A stretch of 64,000 nt of DNA from Petrolisthes cinctipes (lineage: Eukaryota > Arthropoda > Malacostraca > Decapoda > Porcellanidae): NCBI GenBank assembly GCA_033782935.1, contig JAWQEG010000501.1, positions 69,501-133,500 of the forward strand. Reading direction: 5' to 3'. The notes under the pieces were generated by a model, which was given only the letters and a program-made list of their open reading frames with translations, was not told where the DNA came from and searched no databases. Of this stretch, positions 38,525-48,446 are shown one piece after another. Numbering within the stretch: position 1 is the stretch's first letter; every line of letters starts with the position of its first letter. The position numbers were made by a program, and so were the translations under genes.

Positions 38525-39033
38525 ACTCAGATGCATCTGCTCTCCAACTAATTATTAAATTCTTTACCACTTGCACCACAGATGTTAATTACACTGTCTT
38601 CCTGAATACATACTGTAATTACAGTGTTCTCCTACTTTGCAAGATTAAATCTTATTAGCAAGGTCCCTTTATAGTATTTGTATGAATATTACAAATTTTA
38701 TGTAAATTCCTTTAGATTCTTATACATTGAAATTTTTATGAATTTTACTTGATATTTGCCAAAATACTGAGTGTAAGTGTACCCAAATGGTATAAGTTAT
38801 TATACAGTACTCGTACATACTTAGTAGGCTGTGTCATAGGCCTTGCCTATATAGTCCACCACCTACACCATTGTGACAAAAGACAGGACTCTATGAAGAT
38901 GTACCATCAATCAATCCATCAATCTATCCTACTGACCTGAGAACACAGATGACTCACCAACTGCTGATTCGTATTCCTCTGAATCGCTGTCTGAATTGGC
39001 CGCTAGTGGTCTGTAGTCCGCCATGATCTCCAT
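31252..39033 (-). CDS. CLN3: Battenin, lysosomal membrane protein CLN3, 9 coding exons
   Basis: Multi-pass lysosomal/endosomal membrane protein whose loss in people causes juvenile neuronal ceroid lipofuscinosis. Exons 5' to 3': 38958-39033, 36792-37003, 35586-35722, 34670-34828, 34228-34371, 33439-33664, 32858-33013, 32266-32406, 31252-31374. All junctions are GT-AG with matching phases; 1374 nt gives 457 aa (human 438). Family stretches: [93 protein letters not shown] and [18 protein letters not shown]. The acidic N-terminus precedes the first membrane segment (about 75-95). NFS and NGT sequons lie in the first lumenal loop. The acidic stretch EEEEERSIL in the exon 6 loop resembles a dileucine sorting signal. 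Start: first ATG at 39033; a second in-frame ATG follows three codons later. Confidence 0.96.
31616..32222. repeat. Degenerate (CCTAA)n telomere-like array split by a SINE
   Basis: Units of AACCTAACGTAACCC and AACCTAACATAACCC occupy 31616-31666 and 32092-32222 in CLN3 intron 8. The arthropod telomere unit is TTAGG (CCTAA on this strand); here every second unit is altered, so this is an interstitial, decayed or expanded tract. Confidence 0.7.
31667..32086 (+). mobile_element. tRNA-derived SINE, full-length, poly-A tail
   Basis: Head has an A-box-like TGGCAGAATGGA and a weaker B-box-like GGTTTGGGTTC, then a ~340-bp body (CTAGTGGGACAGAGAAGC, TCTCGCAAGAATCATGGGCC, CCTCAGTCCCGAGGTTGAGG-like segment) and an A-run at 32064-32086. 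A truncated minus-strand copy of the same body lies at 36164-36365, which shows that it is an interspersed family. Confidence 0.7.
33162..33402. repeat. TTAA-flanked G/C-rich fold-back element, copy 4
   Basis: TTAA at 33158-33161 and 33403-33406; GGGGATGCGGGAGTAGGGG start, CCTGCACCCCC end. In CLN3 intron 6. Confidence 0.75.
35209..35246. repeat. Long A-run
   Basis: About 37 consecutive A after AAGCTTAA in CLN3 intron 3; no recognisable retroposon body upstream. Confidence 0.85.
35755..36020. repeat. 64-bp tandem repeat in CLN3 intron 2
   Basis: GGAGAGTTACAGAGAGGTAA recurs at 35781, 35844, 35908 and 35972; units also share GGTACAAAGGATAAAA and GGAACAAAAAGAATGAAAA. Open frames across it are repeat artefacts. 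Confidence 0.85.
36164..36365 (-). mobile_element. Truncated SINE, same family as 31667-32086
   Basis: Starts at a T-run (poly-A on the minus strand) and matches the 3' half of the full copy: CCTCAACCTCGGGACT, GACTCTTGCGAG, CCCACTAGATGA, ACTTATTTATACACGTCAC-like order. The tRNA-related head is missing. Confidence 0.65.
36506..36727. repeat. G/C-rich fold-back element, copy 5, left end truncated
   Basis: Right end CCCGCACCCCC followed by TTAA (36728-36731). The left end begins inside the element (GCGGGACAGGCTTGGGG) and has no TTAA. It contains a (GGGGGGA)n run at 36578-36610. Confidence 0.7.
37395..37506. repeat. Hairpin element (GATTCCTCC family)
   Basis: Arms TTAATTGGAAGGTTTCTGATT and AATCAGCCTTCCAATCTGCC, with the conserved TGTTTTCTGGCATAGTT segment in the right arm. 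In CLN3 intron 1. Confidence 0.6.
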
Positions 39034-39073
39034 ATGTGGCAACACTTTTCACAAGTGTACCTCCTCTGCCAGC
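39034..39073 (-). promoter_or_regulatory. CLN3 5' UTR with upstream splice acceptor
   Basis: Upstream of the CLN3 start codon the minus strand reads CATACATTGCAG|CTGGCAGAGG, a good acceptor at 39074-39075. This suggests a further non-coding 5' exon that I could not locate. Confidence 0.4.
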
Positions 39074-39257
39074 TGCAATGTATGATAAACTAAGATAATT
39101 TTCTGAATAGTTAGAAAAATGAAGGTGATAAAAAGACAGAAATGGTGCAATTACAGTAATGAAGAAACTACAGTATATAAAAGGTGGATGGAATATTTCA
39201 CTGAATTGCTGACCATACTATGGTACGAGTACACTCAATAAGGGTAGGGTCAGTATA

Positions 39258-40800
39258 CTATCTATCTATCTATCTATAGCTCTGACGCCTCGTTCCCTCC
39301 CGGAACTCCCCCCAAAGGGGTGGCCACGGCAGAAGTGTCTCCAGTTCTCCCTGTTCCAACATTCCCTCCTTACTTGGTCCAGCCCTACTCTGCCCCTCAC
39401 GTTTCTCTCCTTTACATACTCTTACACTCTGTTCTGCCATCTAACCGGCGGTCTGCCTCTCACACCAAGTCCCACAACTTCACTTCCATACACCTTCTTT
39501 ACAAACTCCTCACCTTGCATTCTCTCCACATGTCCAAACCATCTCAGTGTATTACGCTTCACTCTCTCAACCACTCCACACTCAATACCAATTGCCTTCT
39601 CACTCATACCATATCTCTCGTACACACTCTCATTACTTTCTCCATCCCACCTAGTAAGTCCACATGCTCCTCTCAAGTAACTCATTTCCAAAGCACCTAT
39701 TCTAGACTGATGCGCCCTACTCCATGTCCATGTCTCTGATGCATATGTCAGTGTTGGTAGGATTATACTATTTCTCAGTCCCCTTTTCACCTCCATACTC
39801 ACACTTCTACCCTTCATAATCCTTCCCAATGATCCTATGACCTGTCTACCCTTCAGTGCTCTCTCCCCAATATCTCCTTCCATACTTCCATGTTTACACA
39901 TAACTGTACCCAGGTACTTAAACTCCTTCACTTCCTCCATCCTCTCACCTCTCAGAGTTATCTCACACTTAGTCCCAGTTGGTACTCCCACTCTGTAAGG
40001 TGTAGCAAAGTCAATCACTTCAGTTTCTGCTCTCTTAAACACCATCACTTTACTTTTGCCAACATTCACCTTCAGTTTCCTGAAATTCGTCTACCACTCT
40101 CTGTAACTCCCTTTCACTCTCAGCCATCAACACAGTGTCATGCGCAAATAAACTTGCCGCCAAGGACCAATTTGCTTCATTCAACCTCAACTTCACCCCC
40201 AGACCATTCACATTGGCTTTCACCTCTCTCATACAACCATCCATATATATATATTGAACAGCCATGGTGACATAACACATCCCTGTCTCAGCCCTACACT
40301 AATATTAAAACTCTCACTTAGATCACCCTCTACCCGCACATATGCTGTTGCCTCTACATAAAAGGCCTCAATGCCTTTCAGCAAAGACCCCCTCAACACC
40401 ATAAATTCTCAACACCTTTCCTATCAACTCTATCGTATGCCTTCTCCAAGTCCATGAAGGCAGCATACAACTTTCTACCCTTCCCAATATATTTCTCCAC
40501 TATTGATTTTAATGCAAATATCTGGTCCACACATCCTCAACCCTTTCTGAACCCTCCCTGCTCCTCACCAACTTTATTCCCTGTTACTTCAATCAGTCTC
40601 TCAGTAAGAACCTTCCCGTAAACCTTCCCCGGTACACTAAGAAGGCTTATTCCCCTATAGCTACCATACTCCTCCTTACTTCCCTTCCCCTTATACAAAG
40701 GTACAATTATGGCTCTCCTCCAATCCTCTGGCACCTCTCCCTGCCTCCAAGCCAAAGTGCATATAAGCAACATCCAGTATACATCCTTATACACCACTTT
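39258..40800 (-). pseudogene. Non-LTR retrotransposon reverse transcriptase, 5'-truncated and frameshifted
   Basis: The minus strand reads RT pieces in order: WRRAIIVPLYKGKG and YRGISLLSVPGKVYGKVLTERL (40537-40797); then, frameshifted, FMDLEKAYDRVDRKG; LRQGC-like and SPWLFNIYMDG; then FAHDTVLMAESERELQRVV (40050-40280), where the catalytic F/YADD has become FAHD; then VGKSKVMVFKR, LKYLGTVMC-like and WFGHVERMQGEEFVKKVYG with GRPPVRW (39422-40069). A (CTAT)n run at 39258-39279 looks like the 3' tail. Several frameshifts and stops, so inactive. The clade (RTE-like or other) cannot be set by eye. Confidence 0.85.
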
Positions 40801-40984
40801 ATAAAGCCAAAAAACACACCAACCAAAATAATATATATGAAGAAAATCAGTAAGTAACTTCTTTTTCTGTGGCTCTTCTTAACTATTACCTCAATTTCCT
40901 CAAAATTTTGGTTGGTGGTTGTTTTTGCCTTATTATGAAGTCATTTCCCAGTGTGACAGTGCATTTTGACCAAGTTTGATATCC

Positions 40985-41085
40985 CCCCTATGTTTACCCA
41001 GGTTAGGTCCCGGTAGCATGACCCGGTTAGGCCCTGGTAGTCTGCCCTGGTACAAATTAGGTTAGGTTAGGTTATGTCAGGTTAA
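40985..41085 (+). repeat. Fragment of the GGTA-TIR element core
   Basis: CCCAGGTTAGGTCCCGGTAG, CCCTGGTAGTCTGCCCTGG and a (GGTTA)n tract ending directly at the TTAA of the next element. Confidence 0.55.
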
Positions 41086-41271
41086 GGGGGTGCGGGAGTA
41101 GGGGACAGGTTTGGGGTAGGTAGAAAGCCTGTCCCCTATTCCCACACCCCCCTAACCCCCCCCAAGCCTGTCTCCCTACTCCCGTACCCCCCAAAACCCC
41201 CCCAAGCCTGTCCCCTACTCCCGCACCCCCTTAAACCCCCCCCAAGCCTGTCCCCCTATTCCCGCACCCCC
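41086..41271. repeat. TTAA-flanked G/C-rich fold-back element, copy 6
   Basis: TTAA at 41082-41085 and 41272-41275. GGGGGTGCGGGAGTAGGGG start; the C-rich arm carries an extra internal CACCCCCTTAAA junction at about 41224-41235, as if one arm had been duplicated. Confidence 0.75.
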
Positions 41272-41601
41272 TTAAGTTAGTTTAACTCTAGAACATATAA
41301 ATATCAACTATTTAATGCATCATTTACTTGTTTTACCCCTCAATCCAGCCTCTTGGTGGGGGTGTGGTAGAGGATGCCAAATTCCTCATTTTGGGATAGA
41401 ACCAGCCTTCACCAGTGTGTTGGGTAATTTACATCAACACATCTTCCCTCAGCCTACAATGTTGCTGCTATCCTTGGCATTCCTTGCTCTTACAATAATA
41501 ATTATACACCAGATATACAATAGTGATAAAAATTACTTAAAACTCAGAATAATAAAACACCAAATATTCAATGAAGGTAAAAATCACTTAAAACAGAATA
41601 A

Positions 41602-42067
41602 GGTATTTATTGAAAGAATTACCGTTTTGTAGCAGTGTTGCCAGATCCGGCTAGGTCCCAGTATTTTGGGTATTTATTGAAAGAATTACCGTTTTATAGC
41701 AGTGTTGCCAGATCCGGCTAGGTCCCAGTATTTTGCCCCGGTCATTTCCTGTACTTTAGCACGGTTATTTCCTAGTAGTTTGCCCAAGTTAGGTCCCGGT
41801 AGTTTGCCCAGGTTAGGTCCTGGTAGTTTGCCCAGGTTAAGTCCCGGTAGTCTGATGCGGTCTAGGTCTAGGTCTAGGTTAGGTTAGGATAAGTCAGGTA
41901 AGGTCAGGCTAATTTCAAAATGCCCTATTTGAATATGCCCTATCTTGGAAATGGGGCATTTGTGGAGGAAATGCCATAGAAGAAAATAGTCTTAGAATGG
42001 TCTAAATAAGTGGGTAATGAAGGTAGAAAAACCGTACGCAATAACGGCAATTCTTTCAATATTTACC
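41602..42067 (+). mobile_element. GGTA-TIR element with duplicated 5' end
   Basis: Starts at 41602 with GGTATTTATTGAAAGAATTA, then restarts at 41669 with the same sequence after 67 bp. Core as in the other copies, including a triplicated CTAGGT. Ends CAATATTTACC at 42067. A truncated inverted copy follows at 42123-42204. Confidence 0.75.
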
Positions 42068-42261
42068 CAGAATAATTTAACAACAAATATACAATGGAGG
42101 TTAAAAATCACTTAAAACAAAAGGTAAATATTGAAGGAATTGCCGTTATCACGTACGGTTTTTCTACCTTCATTACCCACTTATTTAGACCATTCTAAAA
42201 CTAATGGTAAAGACGAAATGATGAGATATAATGGGAGGTACAAAAAGACTTCAATATTATA

Positions 42262-42865
42262 CAGTGTGTGTGTGTGTGTGTGTGTTAAAGGGTGATAATT
42301 AAGACTTTCGTATCACCCTGTACATTACTTACATAATTATATTCTGACTGAAAACGTATAAAATATCATACAACTTGTCTATTTCTAACCATAACACACA
42401 CACACACACACACCTTAATATGTATAAATAAACATATAAATAGCACATAATTTGTCTATTTTAACACACACATACACACACACCTTAATATGTATAAATA
42501 AACATATAAATAGCACATAATTTGTCTATTTTAACACACACACACATACACACCTTAATATGTATAAATAAACGTATACATTATCATACAATTTGTCTAT
42601 TTTAACACACACACACCTAAATATGTATAAATAAACGTATACATTATCATACAATTTGTCTATTTTAACACACACACACATACACATTAAAATATATATA
42701 AATAAACATATAAATAGCACATAATTTGTCTATTTTAACACACACACACACACACACACATTAAAATATATATAAATAAACGTATAAAATATACATATAA
42801 AATAGCACACATATTTGTCTATTTTAACACACACACACACACACACACATTAAAATATATAATTA
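42262..42865. repeat. (TG)n and 60-70 bp (AC)n-bearing tandem array
   Basis: (TG)n at 42265-42286, then about seven units made of an (AC)n run, TTAATATGTATAAATAAAC, CATATAAATAGCACATAA and TTTGTCTATTTTAACAC, with period 60-70 bp. Confidence 0.8.
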
Positions 42866-43052
42866 ATCACCTGCTGCTGCTGTTGCTGTTGCTGAGTCCT
42901 ACTGCTGAGTATTAACATACCAGCATAATATTAATGAACAGCATAATTATAAAAGATTATTATTAGTCACCATTATTCACTGACTCGGCTGATGTTGTTA
43001 TGTATGTTTGTTTGTTTGTCTGTCTGTTTTACGGTGCACACTGTTTAATTAA

Positions 43053-43460
43053 GGGGGTGCGAGAATAGGGGGACAGGCTTGGGGAGGGGAGGGGTTAGGG
43101 GGTGTGGGAGTAGGGGGACAGGTTTAGGGGGGTGCGGGAGTACGTAGGGGACAGGTTTTGGGGGGTGCGGGAGTAGGGGACAGACTTGGGAGGGGTTTGG
43201 GGGTGTGGGAGTAGGGGGACAGGTTTAGGGGGGTGCGGGAGTACGTAGGGGACAGGCTTGGGGGGTGCAGGAGTAGGGGACAGGCTTTGGGGGGGTTTAG
43301 GGGGGTGCGGGAGTAGGGGGACAGGCTTTGGGGGGGATTAGGGGGGTGCGGGAATAGGGGACAGGCTTTCTACCCACCCCAAACCTGTCCCATAGCTATT
43401 CTCGCACCCCCCAAACCCCCCTCCCCCCCCCCAAGCCTGTCCCCCTACTCCCGCAACACC
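43053..43460. repeat. TTAA-flanked G/C-rich fold-back element, copy 7 (longest)
   Basis: TTAA at 43049-43052 and 43461-43464. The G-rich arm is expanded to about 300 bp of GGGGGTGCGGGAGTAGGGG-type units, including two with an inserted TACGTA; the C-rich arm is about 85 bp. Confidence 0.75.
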
Positions 43461-44576
43461 TTAACGAACTCTGTAATAATTCCTTTTTTTTTTTGCATTT
43501 TTTGTGCTAATTTTAACTATTATCTCTCCATTCCTCTACTTTTCACCCGTTCTTGGATATTAGTATAGGTTACTGGGAGAATAAAATTATATCATTTGAA
43601 TGTTCCTAAAATAAAAGTCACACCATTAAAAAAAATGCTGAAAAATAAACCAACCAAACTGAACAAATGTGTGACTTGTCAATGGCTGCGGGGTAAATAA
43701 ATAAAAAATATGTGAATATCAAAATGATTCTGTAATAATTATGCTTGGGTACGTTTTGCTGGGGATATGATTGCTCTACTTTTACACTTGCTCCCTTTCA
43801 CAGTTATTTACTCACAGTACAAATGATAATAAAGTCATAAAGGTAACTCAGGGGGAAAATATTTTAAGTCTATTCTATGGGTGTGTCCTTCTATGTCAAC
43901 TATTATAGGCCTAACGGTAACACGGTTGAATTTCTAGGGACTGAAATTGGTCCAGACGAGTAAACTGGCTTGAGAAAGAGAGTACAGTAGATAGGTGGCA
44001 CCAACCTCTGAGGTCCTATATACTGATGAATCCTACAACAATAACTGTCAAAAATTATCATTAACTTTTCAGTATACAGTACCCCAGTCGAGTACTGTAT
44101 TTGCTTTGTAAGAGAGGCAACTGAAGGTTTCATTTGGAAGTGAGAGTAGACTTAGGAGAAGTATCATCTTGATTTTTAAACTATAACTTTATTATCAAAT
44201 AAAAAATTCACTACAGTTCACAATGATAGCATGTTACAATCCACTTAAGATAGCATACTAACTCTATTGGCTTCTATATACTGTCCATCACACTATAAGC
44301 TTGTCTATCACATTACAGTACATATATACCATTAAATGTATGGTACAGTACCAGACAAATAATTCCCAGACTGTTGTGATTACACCTGAATTATCTAATG
44401 AGTTAATTAAAATACAAGACTTTTATCTTAGTCAAGATTCAAACCAACACACTCTTGGTCTAAAACCTAGAATGTCAAAGTTCTCACTTTTGAATCATTT
44501 ACTGTACTAAAATATGCACAGTATAAAGCATAGTATAATTTCAGATGACAAAGTACAGTACTATATAGCAAGGAGA

Positions 44577-45640
44577 ATGACCTGTATGGTTATGCAGATG
44601 ATTCCACTCTCATTGCTGTTGTGCCAACCCCTGGTGCCAGGATTTCTGTTGCTCAGTCATTGGATCGTGACCTGGTTAAGATTAGTGATTGGTGCAGGTT
44701 GTGAGGTATGAGGTTAAATGCTGGCAAGACTAGGGACAATGGTCGTCTCTAGGTCTCACACGGTGTATCCTTTATTGCCACCCTTGATTCTTGATGGGAC
44801 TGTATTGGAGGGGTCTGAGAATTTGGTTATTCTGGGAGTTACATTTGATGCCAAGCTGACTTTTGAGAAGCATGTGCGGTCAATCACGAGGTCTGTCTCC
44901 CAAAAGTTGGGTATTATTTTTTAGAGCTTGGCGTGTGTTTGGAGATCACTCATTGTTACTGTGGTGTTTTAACTCCTTTTTGTTGCCTCTATTGGAATAC
45001 TGTTCTCCAGTGTGGTGTTCAGCAGCTGACTGCCATCTCAAGTTGCTGGATAGGATTGTTTTTAATGTTAATTTTCTTACCGGCGGTTCACTTGATTGTG
45101 ATTCGAGTCACCATCATTGTGTTGCATCATTGTACATGCTCTTCAAGATCACAAGTAATGTGCTGCATCCTCTTAACTCGTCTCTGCCACCTCTGTATGT
45201 TCCAGCTCGTGTCACTCGTGGCACATTGGACTCCTATAGGTTTGCTTACGTATTGCCACACTGTACATCCTCTTAACTCGTCTCTGCCACCTCTGTATGT
45301 TCCAGCTTGTGTCAATCATGGTACATTGGACTCCCATAGGTTTGCTTACGTATTGCCGCGCTGTAGAACCTGTCAGTACAGTCGATCGTTTGTCCCTAGG
45401 TTGGTGTCTCTGTGGAATGGCCTTGGTGAATCTGTCTTTGATGATGTAGGACTGGCTGGCTTCAAGAGTAGGGCTAATATGTTTTTATTAAGCTCATCTT
45501 TCTTTCTCTAAGGTGTCTTTTTTTGTTCAGGTTGGATTCATGGGGCTGGGGTCCTTGGATTGATAGAATGCTTGCATTCTCTCCCAGCTTTGTGTCTCTG
45601 GTCTATTTTAATAACAATAATAATAATAATAATAAGGCTT
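44577..45640 (+). pseudogene. Second LINE relic: reverse transcriptase C-terminal part
   Basis: Begins inside the RT domain with GYADDSTLIAV (catalytic YADD codons at 44591-44602), then ISDWCRL, MRLNAGKT, and in another frame LEGSENLVILGVTFDAKLTF and ITRSVSQKLGI, then LLPLLEYCSPVWCSA and, near the 3' end, FVPRLVSLWNGL. A stop after WCRL, frameshifts and a 100-bp tandem duplication (45166-45265 repeated at 45266-45365) show that it is dead. (AAT)n at 45611-45636 is probably its 3' tail. The family differs from the minus-strand relic. Confidence 0.85.
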
Positions 45641-46018
45641 ATCAAAAAGGTCCACAAGTAATTAATAAGTACTGTACACAATAAAGAAATTAATAACAAA
45701 GTAATCCTGAAACTCAAAACTAATCCAAAATCTTAACATTCCTCCCCATGCAGGAGTGTATCAAAATATCCAAGAACTACTTCAGTAATAATAATCCAAA
45801 CAATATAAACCATCATATTCTTCCCAAGAAAGCGATCTCATTACAGAACACATTATAATTATTGTGGCTGACAGAGGGAACAAACCCTTGTGCACCCAAG
45901 TACATTAGGCTCAAGGGTAGTTATAATACAAATACATTGCTACTATTAATTTGCAAAATAGCTTCAGGCCTATTACTAAGAATATAGGGTGTTCCTTATG
46001 GGGATATGTATTCTCATG

Positions 46019-46132
46019 ATAAATTGGAAGGTTTTGGTACCAATGCCACAAAACAAATCCCCAATGAAAGTAACATTGAGGTCATCTGTATCCTGGCACA
46101 GTTTGGGGGAATCAATAGCCCTCCAATTTACT
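46019..46132. repeat. Hairpin element (GATTCCTCC family)
   Basis: AAATTGGAAGGTTTTGGTACC start, CACAAAACA / TGTATCCTGGCACAG centre, GTTTGGGGGAATCAATAGCC and CCTCCAATTTAC right arm. It lies just downstream of the VAT1-like stop codon. Confidence 0.55.
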
Positions 46133-46153
46133 GTCACGAGTCTCTATCTTCTC

Positions 46154-48446
46154 TTAAGGGCAAATGATTACTTTCCCGATGTTCTTTCTCTCTGTGATTC
46201 TCTTTGATGCTTCCACGATCTGATCAAACTTCCACACAGAATCTATGCGTGGATTCAACTCCTCTGCAGTTATCATATCAAGGATTTTCTTCCACCCCTC
46301 AGCAAAGGTGGTGGGACTCTTGCGCTTCAGTTCGTGCAAGTTAAATCCTGAAATGGAGAAATAATTTGCACTTAAGTTTGTTTCAAGGTCAAAATTGCAG
46401 ACCCACATTCTTGTCAGAAGGAAATTTCTACTACAAAAGGTTGGATGAAGAAAAGATCAAGAGTTTAGGTATCCAAGTGGTACAATAATACAGTATTAAA
46501 AATGTAAGTATCCAACTGGTAATATAATGGTTATAGGTAGTGAAGTGATGAGGGAAGCCACATACCAGCTACAGCATAGTTGTTCATAATGAGTGAATAA
46601 GGTGAGACATTCTTAGTATTCCACCAGGTGGTCAGGACACGCCACACACTACGTTGTTCACTGCTCACCATCCCTCGTGCTCCCAACAACACCACCTGTA
46701 TCACATTACACACTGGTTTTTTTCCTTAGTTGATGGAACAATCAAAGTCACAATATGTGTCTCCAGTAATTCTTAGCACAAAAATATAAGACACATGTTT
46801 GTGTGTGATATCCATGTGATGGTTTAATCCAAATATGGGAATTTAGTTGTACTGTACCTTACATCACCTTAACAAGACCAGCTTTTACTGACAATATTTT
46901 TCAATAGCTTTATAATTATTTACTTTCTTCCATTTTCCTTATTGCAGAAAAGATGAAATGTTTCAGTACCTATGAGCAGAATAACATTACAGTACATCAC
47001 CTTTCCAAGAGGTTCCAGGAGTTGTTGACTGATGGTGAAGTCTGCACCACATAGAGAGTCCAACACCAGACTTACTCCCATTGGACGCTTCTCTAACACA
47101 ACATTCTCATAGCTCTGTGGGCAGACAAACAGTTAGGCAAGGCACTCATGGAAACTTTGGCAATTTTTCATAGGTTTTAGTTAAATTTTATATACATATA
47201 TCTGGAGTTGGTGCTAACAAACATTAAATAATTACACATATAATTTTTTTTTCGGCATTTCTTGCCAAGATCAAATGCCTGGACAGACATCCACAATAGC
47301 TCCATAGTATATGACCTTACTTGTTGATAGTGTATGGGATAGTCAACACCATTGTCCATGATAACCGAGTGCTTAGACTGGGAAGCAGTACCAAACACTG
47401 TCACCCCAGGTACCTTCTTGACCATCTGAGTTGCTGCCCATCCAACACCACCTCACCAACACAAAGAAAAAGGATATAGTCAGGATTATAATTTAAAGCA
47501 AGAGAGCCCGAGAAAACCAATACTCTTATAAGCTGACACTGTGAATGTCCTTTGTATATATGATAACTCAAATATGATGTTAAATCCATTCTTTGAATTT
47601 ATGTTTATCATTGGCAGCCAACGTGATCAGTATTGCTAGGGTGCCACATCCATTAACCTGGAACACAAGCTGAGAAAAAAAGCAAAACTAATATGGTACT
47701 ACTGTACAACTCACCAGCAGCACCATGTATAAGGACTGCCCCTCCTGGCCTGATGCCTCCCAAGTGTTCAGTACAGAAGTAAGCAGTGAGGTAATTGACA
47801 GTGAAGGCGGCACCTGTCTCAAAACTCATGTCCTGCGGCAACACCAGAACTGAGGCTGCATCCACAATGACTTGCTCTGAACACCCTCCACCATTTTCAC
47901 AGTGCACAGCCACATGATCACCAACCTAAAAAAAAATCAAACATATTACAGTAGTAATACACCTGAAACTTATATACCATAACAATATATCTAAATCAGT
48001 ACAATACTGTACTCCAAAGATAAAATTATAGAGAGGACACTGAGCAGAAAAAAATAGTCAAATGTTCTGTTAAAACTAATGTAATTTCAAAAATGTTACA
48101 ACAATACTCAGAGTTTCCTCTAGTAACGTAGAGGAAAGGATAAGTGTTGGCAGAGGACAAGGCAATATGGAAGAAGTCTGTTAAATCAAGGCCACCCCAT
48201 TTGATATTACTGTATGGTGTTGGGCAATTAACAGATACAGTACAAAATAATAACCTTAACAGACTGGACTCCTTCTCCAACAGCCTCCACCACTCCAGCA
48301 CATTCCAGACCCAGGGTGCAGGGAGGGTGAGAGACTGGACTGAGGCCATGTCGGATGTAGGTGTCAAAGAAGTTCAACCCACAGGCTTTCACTTCCACAC
48401 ATAATTCACCAGTGGAAGGGGGAGGGGCTGGGGGACACTCCTCAAC
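46154..48446 (-). CDS. VAT1: VAT1-like quinone oxidoreductase (MDR family), first exon not found
   Basis: Zinc-independent medium-chain oxidoreductase, related to synaptic vesicle membrane protein VAT-1, expected to use NADPH on quinone-type substrates. Exons found, 5' to 3': 48255-48446, 47715-47925, 47321-47451, 47001-47114, 46566-46695, 46154-46347. Phases are consistent; 323 codons plus TAA at 46154-46156. The first exon found enters at VEECPPAPPPSTGELCVEVKACG, so roughly 30-80 residues are missing. Motifs: CGLNFFD, LGLECAGVVEAVGEGV, nucleotide-binding HGAAGGVGWAATQ, VTVFGTASQSKH, DSLCGADF and PLGKVVLLGA; RTWWN-type TTWWN and the NIGKVII end favour VAT1 over zeta-crystallin. The exon 3 acceptor GTGAG|GTGGTG is read to restore the GGVG loop. 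VAT1, VAT1L and a generic homologue cannot be separated here. Confidence 0.88.
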
